A stretch of 64,000 nt of DNA, from contig JBBPUQ010000006.1 in the NCBI GenBank assembly GCA_038501195.1, positions 1,426,001 to 1,490,000 of the forward strand, read 5' to 3'. Shown here in pieces: positions 11,207-20,790 of this stretch. Within the stretch, counting starts at the first letter, position 1; each line of letters begins with the position of its first letter. The notes below the pieces were generated by a model. It saw only the letters and a list, made by a program, of their open reading frames with translations. It did not search any database and was not told the origin of the DNA. This DNA comes from Nemania diffusa. Its lineage: Eukaryota; Ascomycota; Sordariomycetes; Xylariales; Xylariaceae. Position numbers and translations under genes: made by a program.

Positions 11207-12501
11207 TCAGGGGTGACTCTGGGGGATCCCGGAGTTAACTACGGCCTTGATTACCACTGCGCCGCTGTCATCCTTTGTCTTTCCAGCAGTTTTCATCGCC
11301 GCGTCAACTGAGTCAATGCCATGGAAGCGATGAGTGATGAGTTTTCGGATGTCGGGAAGCTTTCTACCACCAATCGCTGCTCCAGTGACCGATGCCGTCG
11401 CGATCTCGATTGCACGCGGATACGTATGGGCATATCGCCAGCTGGGGATCAAACTGATTTCACTTTTCATCATCTCGGATACTGGTAGAATATGATTAGG
11501 AACCCCTAGACCGATTAGAATGACTGCGCCTCCAGGTTTGGTTGCCTAATTAGATGGTAAGCTGATATGCCCCTCCCAAAAATAAATCAAAAAGATCAGT
11601 GTTTACTCACATAAACAGATGCTTGGATGCACGACTCTACCCCTGTGCATTCGAATGTAGCATCTAGTCTACCTACAAGCTTACCATCGATCCAGACCGC
11701 CGAGGCAATTTCCTCTGCAGTATCTTTTGCAATATTTAGTTTCTCTTCTACTGTAGTACCCCGCCTAGGTTTTACAGCATATGTCACCGCTGCGTAGCCG
11801 TTGGACTGCGCAAACTGGAGGCGGTCTTTGTCAATATCAGCCATGACGACTCTAGAGAACCCAGCCGCCTGGGCCGCGATCGAGCATAGCAGCCCGACAG
11901 CGCCGGCGCCAAACACCAAACAAGTGCCCGAGGTATTTTGAGGAGGCTCTGGCAACCGCCGCACAGCCTGGACAGCAACCGACAGCGGCTCTAACAGGGC
12001 CCCTGTTTCGTAGTCCAGGGCAGGGGGGAGTTTGTGCACCCAGCTTGCCGGGTGATTGATGCGCTCCTGGAGAGTACCCTGATAGTGCGGGAACTTGGAG
12101 CCGGAGCTGCGAAACCTGAGTTCGGGGCAGATGTTGTAGCGTTGGTTTTGGCAGTTGCTACAATCACCGCAGGGGACGCCTACTTCTAGCGCCACGGAAT
12201 CGCCGACTTTGAGGGATGGGTGAGTCGCAGATACGTTGGTCCCGAGACTGGTGATCTCGCCGGATGACTCGTGACCCAGACATAGTGGCTCGCGAACGAG
12301 GATGTCGCCATTGGCGAAGTGGGAGTAATAATGGAGGTCAGAGCCGCATAGTGTAGTTGAGCGGACGGCGACTTGGATCTCGTTAGGGGCTAATGGTACT
12401 AAAGACCTCGTTTCGGTTCTTAGGTCTTTGGCTCCGTGTAAGTATTGACCCTTGCTCTCTTGCGAGTAAGCTTGGCTCGGCGTTGACGCTTCGGACGGCA
12501 T
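11207..12501 (-). CDS. Zinc-dependent medium-chain dehydrogenase (sorbitol/xylitol type)
   Basis: Exons 12501-11611 and 11545-11207, with a 65-nt intron (GTGAGT...TAG); 409 aa. The catalytic zinc site is seen in CGSDLHYY and GHESSGEI. Four structural-zinc cysteines lie in CGDCSNCQNQRYNIC. The Rossmann motif is VFGAGAVGLL, and LEPLSVAVQAVRR is the usual polyol-dehydrogenase helix. The exon 2 sequence (GGAVILIGLG) continues the cofactor domain smoothly. Family reaction: NAD(P)-linked oxidation of a polyol such as sorbitol, xylitol or arabinitol to the ketose; the exact substrate is unknown. It shares a 416-bp divergent promoter with the monooxygenase. It is slightly longer than typical SDHs because of a Ser/Gln-rich N-terminal tail. 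Confidence 0.87.
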
Positions 12502-12917
12502 GACGATATCCTGGAGCGCGCGCCTGGACAGTCACCAATCGCCCGCGCTTGAGGCACACAGTCTAGCATCTTTTAATAAGGTGCACAATGCATATTCCCA
12601 GCATTAGGTCGCACGTTGTCGGGAAATGCCAGGGCACCACCATCTTTCCTAATTCCGAGATGTGGGCTTGGCGTGTAAATCCGGAGCCGGGATTGGTATC
12701 CGAAGCCTCTATTTGCACACGCTACAGTCTGGATCCCTTTGCATCCATGGCGAGAACTCAGAAGCCAATAGAGTTAGAGCCGTAGTAGGAGGTCGGGGTA
12801 GAGCTTAGGAGGAGCTTTCAAAACCGGCGTTCTCTCCTGGCACCATGTCATTCAGCTTCGTGGTCGAGCTCCAGATAGTCATTACGAAATTCTGTCAGAT
12901 GAATATGGAGTAGCAAA
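12502..12917. promoter_or_regulatory. Divergent promoter of zinc dehydrogenase and monooxygenase
   Basis: It contains CGG-N9-CCG at 12688-12702 and an overlapping CGG-N2-CCG at 12682-12689. These are plausible Zn2Cys6 dimer sites, with the same N9 spacing as in the SDR/transketolase promoter. The small open frame at 12588-12785 has no recognisable product. Confidence 0.4.
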
Positions 12918-14715
12918 ATGCCTGGATACGCAAATGAACTCAACGCCATCATCGTTGGCGCTGGGCCGGCGGGCATTGCCATGGCCTACCGCCTCAAGCA
13001 TGACCTCGGCTTCGAAGACTTCACCATCTACGAAAAGCTGGACGGTGTCGGAGGCACATGGAGGACCAATACCTACCCCGGATGGTAAGTGTTCTGCGGC
13101 TTCTAATGCCTGTGAGCGAGCCGGTGTCTAATAGATTATAGTGGCTGTGACTTGAAGTCGGTTCTGTACTCCTTCAGCTTCAACCTAAACCCGAACTGGT
13201 CCAAGGAGCTTTGCGACCAGCCAGAGATTCTTCAATGTAAGTTTTAGTCTATTCCAATGCTCGATTATGTCTTTGCCCGGTGCTGACAGTGTCGCGATTA
13301 CTTTAGATATGGAAGACACGGTCGACAAGTTCGATTTACGCAAACATGTGCACTCTTCAGTTGAATGCCAGGGCGCCGTCTGGAACAGCGCCATAGAAAA
13401 ATGGGAGGTTAACCTGAAAGACTTAAAGACAGGAATCGAGTATACACGGGCCGCTTCAGTCTTTGTCTCTGCCGTCGGGGCGATTTCCTTCCCACGCGAC
13501 GTTAAATTCCCCGGCATGGAGAACTTCAAGGGCGCCATGTTCCACACGGCTCGTTGGGACCACAGCGTCCCTTACAAGAACAAACGAGTCGCGGTCATCG
13601 GGAGTGGATGTAGTGCCGCTCAAGTAGTGCCGGCTGTAGCCAAGCAAGCCGCCTCGGTCACGCAGTACGCACGAAGCGGACAGTGGTTTCACGACCGGCC
13701 AAATCACGACTACACGGCAGTGAACAAGGCCATGTTCCGCTATCTGCCGTTTTATCAACGTCTATTGCGCCTCAAGATATTTCTAGACGCAGATGATGAG
13801 ACCGCCACATACTTCCCTACACCTCGCGGCCTCAGGGAGCGGCGCGCCAAGGAAGAAGAATCCAAGCAGTACGTCCGCTCGAAGGCGCCCGAGAAGTACT
13901 GGGACAGCATTATCCCAGATTTCCCCCTAGGCTGCAAGCGGCGCATCTTCGACCCGGGCTACCTCGACAGTCTGAACAACAAGAACGTCCGCTTGATCCC
14001 CGAGGGAATCAAGGAGATCACGGAGACGGGGATCGTGAGCACGTCGGGGAAACGCGACGACTTCGACATCATCGTGTTAGCGACGGGCTTCCAGGTCTCG
14101 CAGTTCCTGACCCCGATGCACATCGTCGGCGCCACGGGCAAGGCGCTCCACGACCAATGGGCCGAGTGCCGGGGCGCGCAGGCGTACCTGGGCACGCACG
14201 TGCACAACTTCCCCAACCTCGCAATCCTCTTCGGCCCCAACACCTTCCCAGCCAACAACTCGGCCCTATTCGCGTGTGAGACGCAGGTCGACTATGCCGT
14301 CAAGTCCCTATTCGTGCCCCTTCTGGACAAGAGGGCGCGGGTGATCGAAGTCCGGCAGGCCGCCGAGGACCGCGAGACAAACGCCATCCATACCGAGCTG
14401 ACTAACACCGTCTTCGCCGGGGACTGCTCCAACTGGTACATTGGAGATTACGGCCGGAATGCCGCGTCCTGGCCTGGTCTTGCTCGAGCTTTCTGGTTTA
14501 GGACGTACTTCCCCGATTGGTCTGCTTTTAACATGAGCGGTGGAAGTAGCTGGTGGCCGGTCTACGCGGTAAAGCGGATGGTCACTAACAATGTTACCCC
14601 TATCACAATCTTCCTACTCCTTGTTTCCGTCTACGGCCTTCAACACAGCGAGACTGCCACAGTACGAGGATCAATATTGTTACAAACGTTGGGGCATTAT
14701 TTGGGAACGGCTTAA
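12918..14715 (+). CDS. FAD-dependent Baeyer-Villiger-type monooxygenase
   Basis: Exons 12918-13084, 13142-13236 and 13307-14715; introns are 57 and 70 nt; 556 aa. The start is set by the FAD-binding IIVGAGPAGIAMA directly after MPGYANELNA. Next come GVGGTWRTNTYPGCGCD (class B flavoprotein motif) and the BVMO fingerprint FKGAMFHTARWD, which matches FxGxxxHTxxW. It is followed at once by the second Rossmann motif VAVIGSGCSA for NADPH. IIVLATGFQVSQF is the usual ATG-containing linker. A hydrophobic stretch near the C-terminus (about ITIFLLLVSVYG) may be a membrane tail. Known chemistry: NADPH/O2-dependent oxygen insertion next to a ketone, or related S/N oxidation. The substrate cannot be assigned. 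Its position inside the carbohydrate-like cluster is unusual. Confidence 0.88.
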
Positions 14716-15876
14716 ACCTCTAAGGCTAGGAGAATTTAACCATTTACTATTGAATATTGAGGAATATGATATTAGCATATGGGCTGCCAATGGCGAAATT
14801 GAATTCGTTGCAAAGCAAATCTTCTGTTGTGCATGACCTAGGTAATTTTTCTCCACGCTCGACATCGTGAAATTTTGTGTATTGCCATCGCAAATCGTGG
14901 GAAATGTCATTGCAATACTTAGGCTAATTACAAGTGAGTAATAGGGTAGAAGCAAGTACTGTTGCGCGTATGCTTACTTCCTCGCTGTAGCAGTTGAACT
15001 TGGCGTGAAGCTCACGATGGTCTCATACCAATCTCAAGAATGATGGGTATCTCACTTTGTATTAACGTGAGACGCATGTTCGGGTATCTGATTGAAAGAA
15101 AGCCATCGCGTTTTCGGCGTACATACTTGTGTGAATTTGTAACTGATATAGACTAGTCTAGTATATTATAGCCATAAGGTTGTTACACATCTAGTATATC
15201 TACCTAGGTAGGCAATATCCGTTTTAGGCCGCTTTTAAACACAGCTTACTAGTCTAGACAGCCTATAGCTAATGTAACATATAAATCTGAAACTAAAGAA
15301 GAAGAAATATTAGTAAGTACTTCTTGCTTGTCTTGCGTGTGCTTTTAGTGTATCGATCTCTAAGATAGAGGCACGCAAGCTAGGCTGGTAGGATCGAAAG
15401 GTGCTGCACCCAAGGTTGTGTTAGATTTTTTTTTTTTGCAACTACTCTAAGAGGGCCGTCTGTACCAAGAAGTCGTCGCGTGTTGTACTGCATCCTAACT
15501 TTCCCTAGTTGCGGAGATGTCTAGGCCCATCGGATCCCAAATCCCGACTCCACGTGTCAGAGCAATGATGATATGCAGAATGGACTGCTCCGAAGGCATA
15601 TTGGAGCGCAAAAACAAACCGACTATGATGCTAAAGAGATATGAGCTCGGAAATGGCTCTAAGGCTTAGAAAAGTAAGTTGATACATTAGCGCTGCGATG
15701 TCGCTGTGAAATCTTCGCGTTTATAGTGCTCCGTAGGTAGTTATTTCTAGCACCTAATTGAGCATTATCCGAATTAACTGCGTTGCTTGCTACTTCTGCC
15801 CTTGCTACTATATATTTCCCTCGTTAGCAAAGTTTCCATCAGTATCCCTATTGTTTATTCAAAGTAGCAAGTAAAT
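14716..15876. other. Intergenic region upstream of aldehyde dehydrogenase
   Basis: No coding evidence. A poly-T tract lies near 15427-15440 and a CCTAGGTAGG-type motif near 15200. The last few hundred bases are the presumed promoter of the aldehyde dehydrogenase. Confidence 0.5.
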
Positions 15877-17671
15877 ATGGGATCGATCCAGGACAGTAGG
15901 AGTGAAAAATATCACCAAAACGCCATCTCTCAGGTGAGTATCATGTTGCAATAGGAGCAAAGAACCTGGATGGTAAATGCTAACAAACGGTCTTCTGAGT
16001 CTGCAGCTGAAAGACCCCAAATTGTTCATTCAAGATGCATTTATCGACGGACAGTGGGTTTCTAGGGACAAAAAGTTCGATGTCCATGGTTAGAATGGCA
16101 ACTAAAAATATGCCGATGTCTGAGCTAACATTGCCTCTCAGAGCCTGCAACTGCTACTGTCTTAGGGCAGGTAGCCGACTGCGGACTCGATGACTTCCAG
16201 AAGGCAATTCAGAGCGCATACGAAGAGCAGCCTAAATTCTACGAAAGCACAACGGGTACCAGTAGAGGTGCCATGTTAAGAAAATGGCACGACCTGATAA
16301 TGGCAAATGCCGAAGACAGTTTGTACACCCACGTTGTCTACCACCAAAACAGCTCGAACTAGCCGTATCTAACTCGTGAGGCTAGTTGCCATCATCATGT
16401 CCCTCGAAAACGGCAAGACTTTTGCCGAAGCGAAGGGCGAGGTGGTCTACGCCGCGAGCTTCATATCCTGGTTTGCCGAAGAAGCTACCCGATCATATGG
16501 GGTCACGATCCCATCCTCGACGCCGGATACAATGCTGATGACGGTCCGTGAGCCCGTAGGCGTATGTGGCATCATCACGCCCTGGAACTTCCCGGCGGCC
16601 ATGATCACGAGGAAGGTCGGGCCGGCCCTGGCTGCCGGCTGCGCCGTCGTCATCAAACCCCCCAGCGAAACTCCATTTACCTGCCTAGCACTCACAAAGC
16701 TCGCCGTAGAAGCCGGCCTGCCTCCGGCGGTGATCCAGGTGTGCCCGACAAAGGATCGAAAGGCGGCGACGGAGCTCGCCACAAACCCTCTCGTCAAGAA
16801 AATCAGTTTCACGGGCTCTACGGGCGTCGGCAAGATGCTAGCCAACCTGTGCACGGGGACGTTGAAGAAGGTGAGCCTCGAGCTCGGCGGCAACGCGCCG
16901 TTTATCGTCTTTGACGATGCCGACGTCGATCTTGCAGTGGAGGGGGCTATGTTCTGCAAGTTCCGTTGCTCCGGTCAAACGTGTGTCTGGTAAGTAGCCC
17001 TCATACGTATATATCCCATATACGTCCTTATTATCCTCTGTTAGATCGAGCTCAGCCGCTAAGAATGTCGCTGTGATAGTGCAAACCGGATATATGTCCA
17101 GAAGGGAATTGCCAAGGCATTTATAGCGAAATTGGTAGAAAAAGTATCGGCCTTGAAGACAGGGCCAGGGCTAGACGGCACCACGACACAGGGACCTCTC
17201 GTCAACAAGGCGGCCGTAGAGAAGGTCCACGAGCATGTGACAGACGCGGTTTCGAAGAAAGCCAAGATCGAGGTTGGCGGAAAGCGATCTACCCTACCGG
17301 GATTCTACTACGAGCCTACCGTCATCTCTGGCGTCACGCCCGACATGATAGTCAGCCGCGAGGAGACATTCGGCCCTCTTGCGCCGGTGTTCGAGTTCGA
17401 GACGGAGCAGGAGGCCGTCGCCCTAGCCAATGACTCGGAATTCGGACTGGCCGGGTATTTTTACTCGCGCGATGTTAGTCGCATCATGCGGGTTGCAGGC
17501 AAGTTGCAGGTCGGCATGGTAGGAGCCAACACTGGTAAGATCAGCGCCGCAGAGGCCCCCTTTGGTGGAGTTAAAGAAAGTGGTTACGGCAAAGAGGGTT
17601 CTCTCTACGGATTGGCTGAGTATCAGAACATCAAGAGTATCACGATTGGGAATATTCAGCACGGCGCATGA
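15877..17671 (+). CDS. Succinate-semialdehyde-type aldehyde dehydrogenase
   Basis: Five exons: 15877-15933, 16007-16088, 16142-16322, 16381-16989 and 17080-17671; 506 aa, normal for the family. The N-terminal exons give LFIQDAFIDGQWV and the RGAMLRKWHDLIMANAEDSL helix. The frame continues as LENGKTFAEAKGEVVYAASF, then PWNFPAA (cofactor site), FTGSTGVGK, the catalytic general base in LELGGNAPF, and the nucleophile in CSGQTCV. The exon 4/5 junction completes QTCVCANRIYVQKG. NAD(P)-dependent oxidation of succinate semialdehyde is the reaction of the nearest group; other short aldehydes are possible. One donor is GTTAGA and one acceptor is GTGAG, so splice choices there are inferred from frame and family match. 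It is co-oriented with the tartrate-dehydrogenase-like gene 268 bp downstream. Confidence 0.86.
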
Positions 17672-17828
17672 GGCCCTAAAAGGGGTTTACACGCTGCAAT
17701 CACATATTCTTCTCCACGTTCCGCCCGCTACGTCTGTCAATCTGTTAGTCTAGAATAATATTCCTACGGCTCTGGTATCACAAGTGACAGAGCAACGCCA
17801 GTGTGGGGTCCCGGGAATGTAGTCAGGA

Positions 17829-17844
17829 CGGAAAATAGATCCCG
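17829..17844 (+). promoter_or_regulatory. CGG-N10-CCG pair upstream of tartrate-dehydrogenase-like gene
   Basis: CGG at 17829-17831 and CCG at 17842-17844 are separated by 10 bases, 96 bp before the start codon. This is a geometry used by some Zn2Cys6 dimers. It is a single occurrence and could be chance. Confidence 0.25.
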
Positions 17845-17939
17845 ATAACGGCGTACTTGATAAATAATCGTCTCCTAGGCATGACTGCGCTCATTAACCA
17901 GCCTAGGACGATCTTCTTTTCCTCTTCCTTGACATACAG

Positions 17940-19164
17940 ATGGCTATTCGATTGCATAAGATTGCATCGATTCCAGGAGATGGAATCGGCACCGAAATAA
18001 TCCAGCCGACGGTGCGGGTGCTTAGAGAGATAGAGAAGTGCCTAGGTACATTTAAGCTAGAATTTACGACGTTTAACTGGGGATCAGAGCGATACAAAGA
18101 AATTGGCGCGTATATACCGCAAGACGGGCTCGAGATTATCAAGGCATTTGACGCCATCTTGTTTGGAGCAGTTGGGTCACCAGGTAAGTTGCCCACAGAA
18201 CATTAGAAATTCAACCTGCTAGGTGGCTCTAGCGTAGCCAGAGCTATTGACACATGTTTACTAAGTCGACTAGATGTGCCGGATCATGTCTCTCTCTGGG
18301 GGTTGATATTACCCCTTCGGAAGAACGTGCGTACAACCCAGCAAGGTGCGATAGTTCATAGGACGTCACTAACCTCGCTACCAGCTAGACCAATACGTGA
18401 ACGTTCGACCGATCCGATTGCTCCCCGGCTTGAGCTCCCCCCTCAAGGACCTCCAGGACGGAGCATTGGATTGGGTCATGATACGTGAAAACAGCGAGGG
18501 AGAGTACGCGGGGCAGGGCGGGACAACGCACGACGACACGCCCTTCGCCGTCGCGACCGACGTGGCCGTCTTCACGAGGGCGGGCATCGAGCGCACGATG
18601 CGCTTCGCCTTCGAGACGGCGGCATCGCGGCCGCGGCGCAAACTCACCATGGTGACCAAGAGCAACGCGCAGCGGCACGGCATGGTGCTCTGGGACAAGG
18701 TCTTCCGCGAGCTCGCGCCGCAGTACCCGCAGGTCGAGGCGGACCAGATGCTGGTGGACGCCATGACGGTGCGGATGGTGCTGCGGCCGCAGAGCCTGGA
18801 CACCATCGTGGCGACCAACCTCCACGGCGACATCCTGTCGGACCTGGCGGCGGCGCTCGCGGGAAGCATCGGGGTGGCCCCGTCGAGCAGCCTGAACCCG
18901 ACGAGGAGATGCCCCAGCCTGTTCGAGCCGATCCACGGCAGCGCGCCCGACATCGCGGGCAAGGGGGTTGCGAACCCGGTCGCTGCGTTCTGGAGCGCGG
19001 CGGAGATGATGAGATGGCTGGGGGAGGCTGAAGCTGCGGATTGTCTCATGGACGCGATTCACGCGGTTTTGGCGAAGGGGGTGAAAACTAGGGACCTCGG
19101 CGGAGACGCGAACACAGAAGACGTGACGCGTGCCATGATAGATGCTATCAGAGAAAACTTGTAG
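17940..19164 (+). CDS. Tartrate/D-malate dehydrogenase-like (IDH/IPMDH family)
   Basis: Exons 17940-18183, 18274-18326 and 18385-19164; introns are 90 and 58 nt; 358 aa, a typical length. The N-terminus has IASIPGDGIGTEI, and exon 1/2 joins as LFGAVGSPD-VPDHVSLWGL. Exon 3 carries the substrate arginine segment NVRPIRLLPG, IRENSEGEYAG, MVTKSNAQRHGM with the catalytic lysine, the metal-binding TNLHGDILSDL, and FEPIHGSAPDIAGKG for NAD. VPDHVSLWGLILPLRK and the KSNAQRHGM variant point to the tartrate/D-malate dehydrogenase branch rather than leucine biosynthesis or the TCA enzyme. It would oxidise a 2-hydroxy acid with decarboxylation to a keto acid. Exon 3 is markedly GC-richer than exon 1. Confidence 0.84.
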
Positions 19165-19917
19165 TTCTTACCTAGCACAGTATGTCCTACGATGCTGCTT
19201 CCCAGAGGCGCCACTTTCTAGTCTGGGTAGGTATTTTGATACGTGTAATAGGTAGTTATATTTACGCAGTATCTAGATATTCGATACCTTGGTTGGGAAA
19301 ACTCCTGTGCACAGGTACCTAAGCCAGGAATGGTCTAGTTGTCTTAGCGGGTATCTTCGGACAGTAATCCCGAGAGCTATCTCGTGACAAGCATACCTCT
19401 ATATACGCGTACAATAGATGTCAAAGTAGCATTGCGCAGGAACCTACCTTCTAATATTTATATACAATTATAGGTATAGGAACTTTGTTTAAGTGTAGCG
19501 TAAATAGCGCAACTTTATAGCGAGTGTAACGTATTAAGTGACATCCATATCTGTGCCTATAATTGTCTCCTATCTACATAATTCTTTTGGGATATTCAAA
19601 ATAGAAAGAAAGAAGCTTCTGCGCGTCCGATTTAGATACCTATCCAGATATTATCTCTTTCTACACTTATTCTCAAATCCGATTTTAACCCCACGTATGT
19701 CAAGACTTCCTCTTAACCTGGGTGGTTTTGGGAAATAACGGGAGAATGGTTAAGAAGAGACTTAGCCATCGTAGCTAAACATTAGGTATACTTCATTTTT
19801 TTATACGATAGGATCTGGGGAACGCGGGGTCCGATGCGCTCCCCCATAGCTACTTAAGCTAGTTACCGAACAGGTAGCAAGCTTCTGCTAAAATAAATAA
19901 AAAAGAAGAAGAAGAAA
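19165..19917. other. Intergenic region without genes
   Basis: AT-rich, with short TAGGTA motifs near 19225-19260. A 66-codon plus-strand frame at 19538-19738 has no recognisable product. Confidence 0.5.
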
Positions 19918-19980
19918 ATTGGTAACTTCTATTTGAGAGAGCGTGTCATCCTTAGTGCAGGGGCCATGCTAATCTTCTCT
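19918..19980 (-). ncRNA. U6 spliceosomal snRNA, conserved core and 3' part
   Basis: Read on the minus strand from 19980 the sequence gives AGAGAAGATTAGCATGGC, then CCCTGCACTAAGGATGACAC, then GCTCTCTCAAATAGAAG. This matches the most conserved part of fungal U6 (the end of the ACAGAGA box, the U4/U2 pairing region and the internal stem-loop). Past about 19918 there are pyrimidine/T-rich runs that could serve as a pol III terminator. Directly upstream, instead of GATAC before AGAGAAG, the DNA reads GGTGTAAG. I could not find the U6 5' stem or the GAAACGATACAG segment within several hundred bases. An intron breaking the ACAGAGA box (3' splice site TAAG) or a 5'-truncated pseudogene both fit. Confidence 0.8.
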
Positions 19981-20790
19981 TACACCGATATTCTGCCGGG
20001 TTGGTACTAACAACACTAAACAGATCTCTAGATTATGGCTACCAGGACCTTAGTCATTCGCGACATTCTCCAACGTCAAACTACGGAAACATTTTGCAAA
20101 ACTAGATCGAAACCCATGATGGACGTCTTTAGCATACGCCGCAAGAAACAAGCTCAGTTATTCAGCAAACAGGCCTTACTAAATTGCAAATCAAAAATTG
20201 TTTCGCTACCCAACGGAAGAACGCGACCTTTGCGCTAGAGAATGGAGCTGGACAACCCTAGAGAGTTCCTGTAACTATGCCGATCTACTAGGTATACCTA
20301 CGTAACGTACCTAGGTAGGTAGGTAGATTGACTCTTTAGTAAAATCGACGATGTACACCACCCGACCCGGGTAAGGTTAGCCAAGATACCTACTACCTAG
20401 GTTAGACTACTAGCCTATGAAGACGCCGCATGATTACTCTGTATTCTTGTCATCTTCTTTATTTTTGGTTTCCTTTTGGATGCGTGACCCTTGCTTGTAC
20501 ATTCGAACGGCCCGGTCGATGCTACAGTGCTAGGGCTTCACGCATGCTGACGCCGTCGATTTATCTAAATTACAAGACTTATACGTCTCACCTCTTTCTC
20601 CTCCTCCTGACCCTACAGCTGCCCCATCTTCCCCGCAATTCCAGTAGCGTAGCTGTGCCCTACGTGATGCTTACAGATCCGCTTAAAGATCCGCCCAGGC
20701 ATCCGGTTTATCGAGGCTACGTGAAAGCACTAATGAACATCGGCTCGATAGGCTGCCTCTCTATCATAACGACATAGTCCACTGCGCATT
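19981..20790. other. Region upstream of U6 core and of the Zn2Cys6 gene
   Basis: It may hold the missing U6 5' exon and an intron (minus strand) and the promoter/5' UTR of the regulator (plus strand). A dense palindromic TACCTAGGTAGGTAGG stretch lies near 20290-20330. Open frames at 20035-20238 and 20430-20777 show no family signal. Confidence 0.45.
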
